A stretch of 64,000 nt of DNA from Lepus europaeus (Eukaryota > Chordata > Mammalia > Lagomorpha > Leporidae). The notes beneath the pieces were generated by a model. It searched no databases. It was not told the origin of the DNA and saw only the letters and a program-made list of their open reading frames with translations. A program made the translations under genes and the position numbers. Shown here one piece after another: positions 1 through 11,739 of the stretch. Position 1 is the first letter of the stretch. Every line of letters begins with the position of its first letter. The stretch covers positions 70,765,266 to 70,829,265 of the forward strand of contig NC_084837.1 of the NCBI RefSeq assembly GCF_033115175.1, written 5' to 3'.

Positions 1-437
1 AAAAAAGATTTCTTAGTGGACTCTTAGAAACAGGGACATTAAAAATGCTGCAGTGGGGTCTCTGAGAAACACGTGAATAGCAACAGAGGAAGGAGGCTCC
101 TCCCCGTGTGGTGGCACAAAATCCAGCAACTGCGTCCTGCAGGTGTGTAGAAAGCAGAAGTTTTAAAAAGGTGCACCTGAACACTGAGTGGAGCAGATTT
201 CCAAGAAAAGTGTCAAAAATGAGGCCCTGCTGCTTTTTGCTGCCCTAAAATGTAAACTGTTGAATGGGGGAGGGAAGGGCCCAACTGAGCAGGGAAAGAA
301 AAAAAAAAAAAAAAACACCAGTTTTGAAAACTCTCAGGCTGTCTAGCTAGAAAAAAATTCTTGAAGTAAAAGATTCCATGCCAGGAATGTGTGCACTACA
401 AGAAAGCCCACGGTATGACATCTCAGAAAGGTCCAAG
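1..437. other. Intergenic, nothing recognised
   Basis: No open frame, repeat head or known family is visible apart from an A-run near 300-316. Confidence 0.4.
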
Positions 438-694
438 GGACAGCGCCATGGCGCAGCGAGTTAAAGCCCTGGCCTGAAGTGCCGGCATCCCATATGGGCA
501 CCGGTTCTGGTCCAGGCTGCTCCTCTTCCAGTCCAGCTCTCTGCTATGGCCTGGGAAAGCAGTAGAAGATGGCCCAAGGCCTTGGGCCCCTGCATCCATG
601 TAGGAAGACCCGGAAGAAGCTCCTGGCTCCTGGCTTCAGATCAGCGCAGCTCCAGCCGTTGCGGCCAATTGAGGAGTGACCCAGCAGATGGAAG

Positions 695-742
<48 letters not shown>

Positions 743-806
743 CTCCTCTCTCTGTAACTCTCTCTTTCAAATAAATAAAATAAATCTTTAAAAAAAAAAA
801 AAAAAA
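438..806 (+). repeat. C-type SINE, older subfamily
   Basis: A tRNA-like head (cgccatggcgcagcgagtta), body, a (CT)n tract of about 40 bases at 697-738, then an AAATAAATCTTT-A(n) tail. The open frames on both strands here are SINE translations. Confidence 0.9.
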
Positions 807-812
807 GAAAGA

Positions 813-1190
813 GGCCGGCGCTGCGGCTCAACAGGCTAATCCTCCGCCTGTGGCGCCGGCACACGGGGTTCTAGTCCCGCTTGGGGCGCCAGATTCTGTC
901 CCAGTTGCCCCTCTTCCAGGCCAGTTCTCTGCTGTGGCCCGGGAGTGCAGTGGAGGATGGCCCAAGTGCTTGGGCCCTGCACCCGCGTGGGAGACCAGGA
1001 GAAGCACCTGGCTCCTGGCTTTGGATCAGCGCGGTGTGCCAGCCACAGTGGCCATTGGAGGGTGAGCTAACGGAAAAGGAAGACCTTTCTCTCTGTCTCT
1101 CTCTCTCACTGTTCACTCTTCCTGTAAAAAAAAAGAAAGAAAAGAAATAGAGAAATAGAGAAAGAAAGAAAGAACGAAAGAAAGAAAAGT
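813..1190 (+). repeat. C-type SINE, young subfamily, with (GAAA)n tail
   Basis: Head ggccggcgctgcggctcaac and B box ggttctagtcc, ending near 1128 at cttcctgt. The A-rich tail has expanded into GAAA-type repeats to 1190. Confidence 0.9.
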
Positions 1191-2055
1191 CCAGAGGTAC
1201 AAATCACACAAAAGGCTCTTAGGAGAGATTAAGGATATAGTTTACAAATATCCTCAAACTAGAGAGTTTATGGTCTATTCTCTCAGCCACATCAATAAAA
1301 GCCAAAATTAGAGACAGGAATACATAGGAAAGGGCCGCGAATGAGCTTATTCATGTGGAGTAAAATCCCTTGAAGTATATGGGAGACCCATGTGGACCTT
1401 CAGAGTGTTATACTAACAGAACAATGCTCATTTGAAATGGACAGCTAGTGTACAAAATGAAAGAAGTCTGACAGACCCACAGAAGTCTAGCTGATCCAAT
1501 ACTCAGCTGAAAACACACGTGAGCCTTCTAGAAAACAAGACAGCTCGGAGGCACAGCCGTAAGCTTGGAGGACACAGTCCTGAGCCACAGAGGACCAGCC
1601 CCAGGTCTTGAAACCCAGTGGTATTTGCCTGGCTGGATTTCTAAATTATGTGAGGTGAATGACACTTCTTTCTTTTAATTTTCTCCCTTTGTGAGTTGGA
1701 ATACCTGTGAGTGCTATCCCAGGTCTATCCTACAGAGTATTTTGAGAGCAGATAACCTGTTTCGACCCAGAGGGCCACAGATGGAGAACACCTCACTCCT
1801 GGTCAGATCCTTCCGTGTGCTCTACTTGTCCCTCGGACCTGGGACTTCTGAGCTGGTCAGAGTGCTGGACTTTGAGTTGATGCTGGAGGACCTTGGGATT
1901 AGGCTAATGTATTTGACACAGGCAACAGATGTGATCCTTTGGTACCCAGAGGAGGGACTGACCAATCCATAGAAAGTTAAGATGATAATATTGTGTTATT
2001 TAAGCTGCTAATTTGCAGTAATGTTTAAAGATAGCAATAGTTACCAAGACAGACA
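1191..2055. other. Intergenic, possible ancient LTR remnant
   Basis: No gene recognised. The end of the segment (about 1975-2045) loosely resembles the 3' end of old MaLR-type LTRs, but the match is weak. A 93-codon frame at 1691-1972 has no recognisable protein similarity. Confidence 0.25.
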
Positions 2056-2057
2056 CT

Positions 2058-2335
2058 TTCTTTTTTTTAACATTTATTTATTTATGTATTTATTTATTTG
2101 AAATGCAGAATTACAGAGAGAGAGGGAGAGATAGAGATGTTCTGTCCATTGGTTCAGGAGCCTGGATCACCCTGGTCTCCAATGTAGGTGGCAGGGAACC
2201 ACGAACTTGGTCTGTCTTCTGCTTTCCTAGGTGCGTTAGCATAGAGCTGGATCAGAAGCACAGCAGCCAGTTCTCATACGGGATGCTGGCATCCCAGGTG
2301 GCAGATGAACCACTGTGCCATAAAACCGACCCCAA
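2058..2335 (-). repeat. C-type SINE, old and divergent
   Basis: Reverse-oriented tail (catttatttatttatgtatt), then gaaatgcagaattacagag, ending in a degraded head (ccactgtgccataaaaccga). Confidence 0.75.
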
Positions 2336-2437
2336 GCAGACACCCTGTACTGTAGATCCAACAGAAAAGAAGCATTTTGAACCCTTGAGATAAAGAAACA
2401 GCAACCTGAATGAATCTTTAAAAAAAAAAAAAAAAGA

Positions 2438-2762
2438 GGGGGCAGCGCTGTGGCATAATGGTTTAAGCATCCACCTGCAGCACTGGCACCCCATGTGGGT
2501 GCCAGTTCGAGTCCTGGCTGCTCCTCTTCTGATCCAGCTCTCTGCTGTGGCCTGCGAAGGCAGTGGAGGATGGCCCAAGTGTCTGGGCCCCTGCACCTGC
2601 GTGGGAGACCGGAGGAGGCTCCTGACTCCTGGCTTCAGACAGGCCCAGCTCCAGCCATTTAGGGAGTGAACCAGTGGTTGGAGTACCTCTCTCTCTGTCT
2701 CTGTCTCTCTCTGTGTCGGTAACTCTGACTCACAAGTAAATGAAAAAGAAAGAAAAAGAAAC
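2438..2762 (+). repeat. C-type SINE
   Basis: Head gggggcagcgctgtggcata and the body motif gatggcccaagtg, then a CT-rich 3' part and an A-rich tail. Confidence 0.85.
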
Positions 2763-3310
2763 AGCAACCTAAACAAATAAGTAAATAAACAAACGGTGAA
2801 AAGCTTTGCCCCATCTGCTTCTGGCCCCCAAACTAAATGATCCCCTGAGCCTTTCTTGAAATCTACAGATTCCTCAGCCAAACAGCCTTTGTGACACTGA
2901 AGTGAAGACACAGGATGCTCTCTGCAGCAGGGTAATCAGGGCAGAAAATCACTGTTTTTCTACCATGAACAGACTAACCACACGATAGGTAACCTTGGGA
3001 ATCTCGTGTTTTCGCCTTCAAATACCAACTACATTGTTCATGTTGTGGGCCGATCTTCTAAAGCATGGGCTTCGTGGTAGAACCTCTTTACAAGGTAAAC
3101 AATTTTTCTTTCCAAAATGCTTTTGAGTCTGAGTCTTCCTTTCACACCGTCTATGTCATTTTGGCGAAGTTACTTCACCTCCAGTTTCTCTTCATCTGTT
3201 CAATGAAGGTAACAAAGTCTACCTCACACATGGCATTACTGTCAGAAGTAGGTGCCCATGGCACACAGTAGGCCATCATTGTGAGGCAGCCATTATTGTT
3301 AGAACAGATA
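2763..3310 (+). repeat. Intergenic, with a probable MIR at about 3110-3300
   Basis: The stretch ttcacctccagtttctcttc, followed by catctgttcaatgaaggt, resembles the MIR core ('cctcagtttcctcatctgtaaaatg'). The rest is unrecognised. Confidence 0.4.
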
Positions 3311-3574
3311 GGGCCGGCGCTGTGGTGCAAGGGGTTAATGCCCTGGCCTCAAGGACCGGCATCCCATATGGGCACCAGTTTGAGACCCGGCTGCTCCACT
3401 TCCAATCCAGCTCTCTGCTATGGCCTGGGAAAGCAGTAGAAGATGGCCCAAGTCCTTGGACCCCTGCACCGGCATGGGAGACCTGGCTCCCATGGAAGCC
3501 ATGGAAGCTCCTGGCTTCAGATTGGCACAGCTCTGGCTATTTCGGTCAATTGGGGAGTGAACCATCGGATGGAA

Positions 3575-3618
<44 letters not shown>

Positions 3619-3680
3619 CTCCTCTCTCTGTGTAACTCTGACTTTCAAATGACTAAATAAATAAATCTTTAAAAAAAATT
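3311..3680 (+). repeat. C-type SINE, older subfamily
   Basis: Head ggccggcgctgtggtgcaag, a pure (CT)n run near 3581-3613 and the tail AAATAAATCTTT-A(n). Confidence 0.9.
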
Positions 3681-3787
3681 GTTAGAACAGAGGCTCCAGG
3701 AGGAGCAGAACTAACCGACAGCAAGAGTTGAGTACATACTGAGCCCGCAGATTCTGATCAAGAACATCCTAAATTTCCCTCTAAACT

Positions 3788-4113
3788 GGGGCCAATATCA
3801 GGGCACAGCAGGTTAAGCCTCTGTCTGAGTTGCTGGCAACCCACAATGGAGTGCTGGTTTGAGTCCTGGCAACTCGGCTTCCAATGCCTCATGCTAATGT
3901 GTCTGGAAAGGCAGCAGAGAATAGCCCAAGAACTTGAGCCCCTGCCACCCACCTGGGGGACCTGAATGGAATTCCTGGCTCCTAACTCTTGCCTGGTTAT
4001 TGCAGGCATTTGGTGGGTGACCCAGCAAATGGAAGATCTCTCTCTCTTTCTCTCTGATGCCTCCCTCTCCCTGTGTCACTCTGCCTGTTAAATAAATAAA
4101 TCTTTAAAAAAAT
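3788..4113 (+). repeat. C-type SINE, divergent
   Basis: Head ggggccaatatcagggcaca and tail aaataaataaatctttaaaa. Confidence 0.8.
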
Positions 4114-4117
4114 TTTA

Positions 4118-4770
4118 ATATAAAGAGATTTCCATGTATTCACAGGTACAATTCAAAAATAACCATACTCCCTCCTTTTTTTTTACCTCCCTCAGTCCTC
4201 CTCCTTCCTTCCTTTTGTTTTTTCTTTAATTTTTGCAAAAATATAATTTCAGTCCACTCTATAACCAAAGGCCTGATGCACAACTACCAATAATATTCAA
4301 TGAGTAAAAAGTAGAAAGACCACAGCTCCAAGGAATATAAACAAAAGCTAAAAACAACAATCAAATCACAAGATGGCCATTTCATTCCTAAACATTTTTT
4401 GTATTCTATATTAACTACTACCACATATTAGAAAAAACATGATATTTGTCTTTTGGGAACTGGCTTATTTCACTAAGCATAATAGTTTCCAGTTCTATTC
4501 ATTTTATTGCAAAAGATAAGATTTCATTCTTTTTTATGGCTGAGTAGTATTCCATAGTATATATATACCACATTTTCTTTCTCCAGTCATGAGTTGATGG
4601 TATCTGATTTGATTCTGTATCTTAGCTATTGTGAAATTGAGCTGCAATAAACATAGGGGTACAAATAACTCTTTCACATGCTGATTTCATTTTGTTTGGA
4701 TAAATTCCTGGAATTGGATGGCTGGGTCATATGGTAGATCTATTTTCAGATGCATATTTGGGGATGAAAT
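4118..4770 (-). repeat. L1 fragment, 3' part of ORF2 and UTR
   Basis: The plus strand carries ggctgagtagtattccatag, tgagctgcaataaacatagg and ggatggctgggtcatatggt, the antisense of the conserved 3' end of mammalian L1 ORF2. The element is 5'-truncated. Confidence 0.85.
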
Positions 4771-6025
4771 AATGTAGTCATTGAAATTTACTTTAAAATA
4801 ATATAACAAAGGAGAAAACGTTGGGGTAGGGGCTGGATGGCACAAGCGACACGAGATTGGCTGTTTGTTGATGACTGTTGGAGCTGGAGGCTGGGTATAT
4901 GGGAATCAGCTCCATTTTGTTCTCCACACGTATGGGTCTAGAATAATGCTGATCTTGCAGGTGCAGTTTGGGCGGTCATGGAACAGCACTGTAGTGAGCG
5001 AGGTTGGGGAGGAACATGAGAGAGAGGCGCCAAGGCACCCCACACGCGGTTCTGGCCTTGTCAGACTTGTCAACAGAAAACCTGGGGGACACGACATTGC
5101 AGTTAGGCTGTCTGTACTTGCTGGGACTACAAGATTAATGCAAGGATCTGCCATTCCTGCAGCCCACATGTTATAGTATTTTTCTTTGTCTTTCTGAGGC
5201 TCCATTTTTAAAATGGGCCAGAGAACAGATGTTCTTTGCAAGGTGTTGGGCAGTGAACAGTCCTTGGCTTTTCAGAGCCACAAACAATCCACTGCCTGTT
5301 GGTCAGAAGCTGCTCATGGCCCTAGCACCATAATCGAAAAGGAAGTCTTCTGGCACATCATGCCATTGCTCCCTAGCCAGCAGGGTAGTGGGGAGGTTTG
5401 CTCATGGAACGCGTGTCTTCAGCCATCATCCACATGTCCACAGCCTTCACCCATGACCAGTGCACTGTTACATCCCAAGTTCTCTTTCTAGTCCAAACTC
5501 TCAAGTTTCAGATTAAATTTCTGGCAACCTTCAGACTCAATCAGACAAAACTAAAGCATTCTTCCTCAGCTGGTGTGCCGAACAGCATCTGACCACTCAC
5601 CCAAGCCTGTCCACTCCACCCTCACACTGCCTTTTGATGCTATCCTCTGCTTTCCATTCACATATTCGTTTCTCATGGAGACCCTCCCTCTACTCATCCA
5701 ATACGCTCTTTCTTTCTAATTCAAAAATATGATCTTACTGGTTTCTGGGTTCCACATTTTAATGACTTCTGAGATTTATAGGATAAAATTCTAACCCTTT
5801 ACCAGAGCTAGCCTTAAGTAAATATTCAATCTCTATTCAGTCCCTGCTCCTTGCAAACTCCATTGCTAAGAAACCATCCTACTGACTGCTGAGCAAAGAC
5901 AAGGAGCTTCGTGAAAAAAAATTAATGGCACTCTGGTCCAGGTGCCCTGAAAGGGTTGGTTAATCCCCCGTGTACCCATGCATCCCCGTCTTCCTCAGGT
6001 CCTGCACTTCCTGCATCATTTTTTT
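4771..6025. other. Intergenic, nothing firmly recognised
   Basis: No lagomorph SINE in 1.2 kb. Open frames of up to 111 codons overlap on both strands near 4865-5241 but show no known protein. The pyrimidine-rich part (5580-5870) may be an ancient LINE remnant. Confidence 0.35.
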
Positions 6026-6029
6026 TTGT

Positions 6030-6350
6030 ATTTAAAAAAAAGATTCATTTATTTATTTCAAAGGCAGAGGCAGAGAGAGAGAGAGGTCTTCCATCTGCTG
6101 GGGTTCACTCCCCCAAATGGCTGTAAAGGCCAAGGCTGGGCCAGACTGAAGACGGGAGCCAGGAGCCTCCTCCAAATCTCCCGCATGGGTGCAGGGGCCC
6201 AAGGACTTGAGCCATCTTCCACTGCTTTCCCAGGCCACAGCAGAGAGCTGGATAGGAAGTGGAGCAGCCAGGAACTGAACAGGTGCCCATATGGGATGCC
6301 GGCACTGAAGGCAGAGGTTCTTACTGTTACACCACAGCACCGGTCCCCCC
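6030..6350 (-). repeat. C-type SINE
   Basis: The tail aaaaaaaagattcatttatt and GAGA tract come first, and the head cacagcaccggtc is at the right end. Confidence 0.9.
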
Positions 6351-6802
6351 AACTATTGCATCTTTAAGTTTCTCAAAATCTGCTCTCCAATTCTTCATTC
6401 ACACCAAGTCAAAATGAAAGACTGATTCAAAGGAGAATTACAGGAACAGGTTTATATAATCTACCAGGAAAGTCATTAGGAAATAAGTTTGCCAACAAAA
6501 GTGGTTAATGTTCTAGGGGGCAATCAAACTGTAACCTTTCAGGTTACTTTTTCTACTGGACAGAAATTATTTGTCTACATTTCACACAAAGTCTACAAGT
6601 TAACATGTAACTTCAGAGTCTGAGTCCTTAATTATATTAAGAAAAAAAAAGTCAAATGCAGGAACATTATCCCCTGGATAACTTACTGATTCTTGGCTGT
6701 AATTCTACAGTATAGGAGTGAAAGGACACGCTGCCCATCTCTGCTGCACTAGTCTAAAGTCCTCAGTGATTTTTTAGGTCATATCCATGGAGGAGGCCAA
6801 AC

Positions 6803-6814
6803 AAAGAATTCCAT
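6803..6814 (+). repeat. Left copy of a 12-bp direct repeat flanking the ERV insertion
   Basis: AAAGAATTCCAT. It is repeated at 8865-8876 directly after the poly(A) tract, so it is a candidate L1-type target-site duplication. Confidence 0.55.
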
Positions 6815-7340
6815 AAGTCACAGAAGGTTACAAAAGGAATTTTGGATCTTAATGAGAAAGCCACAGAGGCCTAAAGAGTTAAATGTTCTGTAAAATCCTA
6901 CAGGTGCTTTCAAAAATGCTATGTGAAGTAAGCAAGTGCCTGTTGTTGAGTTTATAATGAGTTTATAATTTTAAATGTGGCAACTTAAAGTCTTTTGTCA
7001 TCTACAGTTTTATATATTGGATTTGCTGCTCATAAAACTAAAGTGTTGTTGGTTCTGTGCTTAGCTGTCCTCCTATAGGTCCCGATGGACTTTTTCCAGC
7101 CACTTCTATTGTATTCAGTACTTTGGAACGGCTCTGTAAACAGATGAAGCCAATAATGTATTACAGGTACCAACTGAAAGAAAGTATGGTTAACTGAGGT
7201 TACTAAGAGCAGAAACTAATTCGAATCAATTGGTAAATTAAAAAACAGTTAAAGAGTTTAAAAAACTAGTATTGAAACTGCTATATTTGTTATCTAATGA
7301 TTGAAACTGCTTTTTAAGTTTTCATTTGATATTGCTATTG
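6815..7340 (+). other. 5' part of the ERV-bearing insertion, origin unclear
   Basis: AT-rich sequence with no recognised coding content, between the left direct repeat (6803-6814) and the first retroviral-like coding remnants. It may be internal retroviral sequence decayed beyond recognition, or unrelated DNA if the direct repeat is accidental. Confidence 0.3.
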
Positions 7341-8864
7341 TCAGTAGGTGATCTGGGACTGGCACCCCCTTTACTTGCATCCTCTGGTCTGCTTTAACAC
7401 AAACCAGGAGGAACAGAAAGCTAGGCATCAGAAGCAATGGGTGGCAGGCCTATTAATGGCTGATCTGTACAGTGATCTGCCCTCAAGGAGACCCAACAGG
7501 CCAGTCCACTGCAGTGGCTTTCAGTGTAGTAAGCCTGGGCTTCAGCAGAAGTCAGCTTGTGAAGAGCCCTGGCAGCTCTGCCAAGAGTTGGATCACTGGA
7601 AATGGACCTGCCCTGGAGTCGAAGGACGCCCAGGTCAGAGCCACAGATCTTATTGGCTCTAAGCTGAAAAGCCCTTCACTCAGCCCAGCTTCCAAAGTGA
7701 CCACCACAGCTGAGGGATGGCCAAGTAGGGTCAGTAACATTGCAGGCAGAACTGTAAATTTCCTGTTAGAGATGCCACCTGCCTTTACCTGGCCAGCTCT
7801 CCTCCCAGGCCAGCCAAGTAATGAAAGTCAACAGAGTGCCTTCCCCTAGGAGGTTCACACCTCCCTTAGGATATACCCCATGTGAAGAGATAGATAGGTC
7901 TGGGCCTCTTAACTTACAAGGCCTAAAGCCCAACAGATTATTATCAAGCCCCATCTGTCAGGTTCTATTTGCCTCTCAATCAGAAAACTTAGTTGTGGCT
8001 GAGACAGCACCTTTCTTGGGTCCTTTAATAGTGACTCTGTCCTTTGTTCTAGACCCTGTCTAGCCCCCTTGGGTTTCATTCCTTTGTAATCATAGCCTCT
8101 ACTCTAACATCAATGGCTCTGCTCCCAACCTGTGTGTACTGATGGTCCTTTCCTCCACTTAATGTTGTATGATTATTCAGAGTTTCTCTACAGACAAACC
8201 CCTCTACCTGCAAAAGTTGAGTGGCTTTTCTCCCAGTCTTGGGTGGGATCAGATTTAAACCATGTCCATCACACAATCCTCACAAGGGTCCAGAGACCCC
8301 CTTCATTTCCTCTCCTCTATGAAATCCTCTCATTACCTGGTTAATGCCACTCTTAGGATCATTGGTTGCTATTCTCACCCTGACTTGTATATTACAGTGT
8401 CTGTTTAAGTGTTTACAGCAGGCCTTCAGCAACCAGGCGGTCAACCAGATGCTTCTCCATCCATACATGCCTGTCCCTGCGGAGCCCCAAGATACTCCCA
8501 GTGGGCCCCTGTAGACGATGTCCCCAGTCAGCAGGAAGTAGCCAGAGACTCATCGTTGCCCCCTTTCCTATCATCAAAAGGTCGGGATGGTAGCTTTGGG
8601 GTCCACATGGAGGAAAGACCTATAGTTCCGGGAATGGAAAGTTCCTACCTGTACCTCCAGGGAAGAAAATTCCTTGTCAAGGTCCCTGCGGGTGCCTAAA
8701 GGTCAACCAATGAGGATCAGACCCTCCTCAACCTTTAACTCCCATGCCCTGAATCTATAAAAGGAGCTCTCCCAATCTCTGATGCGCGACTTCCCCGGCC
8801 CCCGCTCTGTTGCTCTGATGGGGAACCCCAATAAAAGCCTGTGAATTATTCGAAAAAAAAAAAA
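7341..8864 (+). mobile_element. Degenerate class I endogenous retrovirus fragment, poly(A)-tailed
   Basis: In order: a Gag nucleocapsid-like segment (about 7480-7625) whose zinc-knuckle positions are partly lost (one knuckle keeps only its later Cys/His/Cys residues); a protease-like segment (about 7650-7850) in which the catalytic motif has been replaced; a pol-less gap; an Env transmembrane-tail remnant (about 8345-8515) ending in a stop; and a 3' LTR. Frames change between segments and stops are frequent, so nothing is functional. Reverse transcriptase and most of Env are missing. The element ends at a poly(A) tract instead of a full LTR. Confidence 0.65.
8520..8852 (+). repeat. 3' LTR (U3-R) of the ERV fragment
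   Basis: It begins near tgtccccagtcagcagg just after the Env remnant's stop. It carries a CCAAT box (8707-8711), a TATA box (TATAAAAGG, 8756-8764) and a poly(A) signal (AATAAA, 8830-8835), with the A-tail starting 17 bases later. No U5 follows, as expected of a copied transcript. Confidence 0.65.
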
Positions 8865-8876
8865 AAAGAATTCCAT
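8865..8876 (+). repeat. Right copy of a 12-bp direct repeat flanking the ERV insertion
   Basis: AAAGAATTCCAT. Its first three bases merge with the poly(A) tract, so the informative match is nine bases. Confidence 0.55.
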
Positions 8877-9032
8877 GCATCACCAGCGAAGATGGGTAGC
8901 AGTCTCAAAAACTGAACAAATGGTTCCAAGTCAGTGCTTGTCTGTTAAAAAGTGTTGACCACTTTGTATGGAAAGAGCAATAGTTTCTAAAGTATACAGT
9001 GGGAAAATGAGAACTTCATAAGAAGTTATATT

Positions 9033-9337
9033 AACCACCTGCTGCGCCGGCACACCTGGTTCTAGTCCCAGTCGGGGCACCGGATTCTGTCCCGGTCGCT
9101 CCTCTTCCAGGCCAGCTCTCTGCTGTGGCCAGGGAGTGCAGTGGAGGATGGCCCAAGTGCTTGGGCCCTGCACCCCCATGGGAGACCAGGAGAAACACCT
9201 GGCTCCTGGCTTCGGATCAGTGTGGTACGCTGGCCACAGCGGCCCCTGGAGGGTGAACCAATGGCAAAAGGAAGACCTTTCTCTCTGTCTTTCTCTCTCT
9301 CACTGTCCACTCTGCCTGTCAAAAAAAAAAAAAAAAA
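9033..9337 (+). repeat. C-type SINE, young, 5'-truncated
   Basis: Starts inside the head (ctgctgcgccggcacacctg) and ends at tgcctgtcA(n). Confidence 0.88.
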
Positions 9338-9528
9338 GTTACATTAAAAAAAAGCTACATTTAAATACTTTTTAAAAAATTTTTGAGATTATCCTTCCTA
9401 TGACAACAAGTCTTTTCTGTTATAAAGTCATAGTAATCATAAATCGTAGTTCTAAAAATAGATTTCTGTGGCAAAATAAATGCAGCCCATGCATTCTCAT
9501 CTTCCTCAGTTCCTGGACTGCCTGCATC

Positions 9529-9808
9529 GTTTTTTTTTTTTTTTTTTTTTTTAAGATTTATTTATTTATTTCAAAGGCAGAGTTACAGAAAGGCAGAGGC
9601 AAAGAGAGAGAGAGGTCTTCCATCAGCTGGTTCACTCCCTAGATGGCCACAACAGCCAGAGACAAGCCGATTCAAAGCCAAGAGCAGAGCTTCTTTTGGG
9701 TCTCCCATGTGGGTGCAGGGGTCCAAGCACCTGGCTTTCCTAGGCACAAATGGGATGCCGGCGCTGCAGGCTAGGGCTTTAATCTGCTGTTCCACAGTGC
9801 TGGCTCCA
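9529..9808 (-). repeat. C-type SINE with internal deletion
   Basis: A long T-run, agatttatttatttatttca, and a shortened body; the head ccacagtgctggctc is at the right end. Confidence 0.85.
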
Positions 9809-10536
9809 CCAAACAATGTTTGATACTGCTCTGGAACCTACATAAGACAGTTTATAGATTGACTTTGTGAGCCAAAAATGTGTGCACAGAGTATCACTGT
9901 AGTTTCTCAAAGTGCCACTGCTTGTATAGGGATCAGAATACCATCCAGCTGATCCTACAGGTCCCAGAAAGACCCACTCCAAAGCGAGGCTTCCCCTGAG
10001 AGTCTAACTGGGACAGGCAACACACAGAGAGACAGCAGGGCCCAGGGCCAGCAGGCCAGCGGCTGCATTAAGTGCTGTCTTTTCTTTAGGACATGGTTTT
10101 CATCCGATGAGACTCTGACTGCTCAGTGAGACTCTTCCTCTTAAGAGGCTAAAGGAAACTTCCTGGCCTCAAGGAAAGTGTTGAGGAGGAGGAGAGCAAG
10201 GAGGAGAGAAGAAAGGAGGACCTGGTGCTCACATTTCAGAAACGGTGGGGCTGGTGGTGTTGGGCATGGTCGGGACGGGCTATCCCATGATGCTTGCCCT
10301 GGGCAAGAAGGCTGAGACAGCCCAGGACTTCTGTCAGGGTAAGTCTGCATCGAATAGCCTTTCTAGCCTCTTGATGGACACAGTTTTAAATCTCCCTTGT
10401 CACTTCACACAGCAGCACTTCAGTGAAAGAAATAAAAATCAGCCAGAGATGAAAATTAAATTCATCCATATCCTCATGTAGACACAATCCTTGTTAACAT
10501 TTTAACAACAACAACAACAACAACAAAAAAAAAACA
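9809..10536. other. Intergenic, nothing recognised
   Basis: Contains a purine-rich run (about 10180-10220) and a short (CAA)n repeat at 10503-10527. No gene or dispersed repeat was identified. Confidence 0.35.
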
Positions 10537-10735
10537 CCTCAAGGAGCTGGCATGTGGAACAGCAGTTAAGTCACTACTTGGGTTGACCTTGGGTCCTTGG
10601 GCCCCTGCACATCCCATATCAAGGTACCTGAGTTCTGGTCCCCTCTTTGCTCCCCATCCAGCTTCCACTGTGCCCCCTGGGAGGCAGCAGAGGGAGGCTC
10701 AGGTAACTGGGTTCCTGCCATCTTCCATCCACTTG
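10537..10735 (+). repeat. Old C-type SINE fragment
   Basis: Diverged head (gctggcatgtggaacagcag) and a recognisable body, running into a second old copy on the other strand. Confidence 0.6.
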
Positions 10736-10968
10736 TTCACTTCTCCAAGTACCTGCAACAGCCTGGGCTGGCCCAGGCCAACCCGGGATCCAGTAATGCC
10801 ACATGGATGCCAGGGACACAAGCACTTGAGCCATCAACCGCTGCCTTCCCAGGTGCATTAGCAGGAAGCCGGATCAGAAGCAGAGGCGGGACTGGGTCCC
10901 ATGGTATGTGGGTGTTCCAAGCTATGGTTGAACCAGCTGGGCCACAATGTTGGCTGGCCCCGGTGTTA
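10736..10968 (-). repeat. Old C-type SINE fragment
   Basis: Body cacaagcacttgagccatca and head gggccacaatgttggc in reverse orientation. Confidence 0.65.
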
Positions 10969-11185
10969 CTTTAATGGATATGCAGTATCACTCTGCAAAT
11001 GGGCTGTAACTTAACAAATGGTGGAGGGGCAGGATTTAGCTGTACACACACACTATTCAACAGTGATAGGCAAATCGTTCCCTAAACTATGCCAAGTGCA
11101 GACTCTAGACCATGGGTGATTTTGTATCCACTGTACCAGTCTTCCAACTGCTCTGCATATTTTACAAAATAAAGTTTCAGTGACT
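10969..11185. other. Intergenic, nothing recognised
   Basis: No feature seen. Confidence 0.3.
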
Positions 11186-11446
11186 TCCAAAAAGTATTTA
11201 TTTACTTGGAAGGCAAAGTTAAAGAGAGAGATGAGAGTGATCTTCCATCCTCTGGTTCACTCCCCAGATGGCCACACAACCAGGGCTGAGCCAGGACAAA
11301 GCCAGGAGCTAGGAGCTTCTTCCAGGTCTCTCATATGGGTACAAGGGCCCAAGCACTTGGGCCATCTTCCACTGCTTTCCCAGGCCATAGCAGGGAGCTG
11401 AGCCGGAAGTGGAGCAGCCGGGAATCAACCAGCATATGGGATGCCA
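11186..11446 (-). repeat. C-type SINE
   Basis: Tail agtatttatttacttggaag, a GA-rich tract and the body. The head is cut off where the next copy abuts. Confidence 0.8.
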
Positions 11447-11715
11447 AAGAGAGAGAGAAGTCTTCCATCCGCCGGCTCACTCCCCAATTGGCCTCAACAG
11501 CCTGAGCTGGGCGGATCGGAAGCGAGGAGCCAGGAGCCTCCTCCTTCAGGTTTTCCACGTGGGTGCAGGGACCCAAGCACTTGGGCCATCTTCTACTGCT
11601 TTCCCAGGTGCATTAGCAGGTTGCCGGATGGGAAGTGAGGCAGCCGGGACTCCTAGGGGCGCTTATATGGGATGCGGCCAATGCAAGCAGCGGCTTAGCC
11701 CGCCGCGACAAGCCA
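11447..11715 (-). repeat. C-type SINE bordering the CpG island
   Basis: Starts at a GAGAGA tract and ends with a CpG-rich head (gcagcggcttagcccgccgc), directly against the CpG island. Confidence 0.8.
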
Positions 11716-11739
11716 GGGTGACCTTTCTTGAAATACCCA

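Noticed and set aside
544..864. Open frames of 60-130 codons with Ser/Leu or Arg/Glu repeats on both strands, here and at about fifty other places
   Set aside because: They are translations of C-type SINEs and their CT/GA tracts. The same peptides recur across copies and have no coding history.
813..880. tRNA genes at SINE heads (A-box and B-box-like text)
   Set aside because: The heads are tRNA-derived but degenerate and always continue into the SINE body. No cloverleaf is complete.
1691..1972. A 93-codon open frame as a small gene
   Set aside because: No recognised similarity, and the flanking text looks like an old LTR remnant.
7341..8864. An intact or recently active retrovirus
   Set aside because: Key motif residues are lost, frames shift, stops are frequent, and polymerase is missing.
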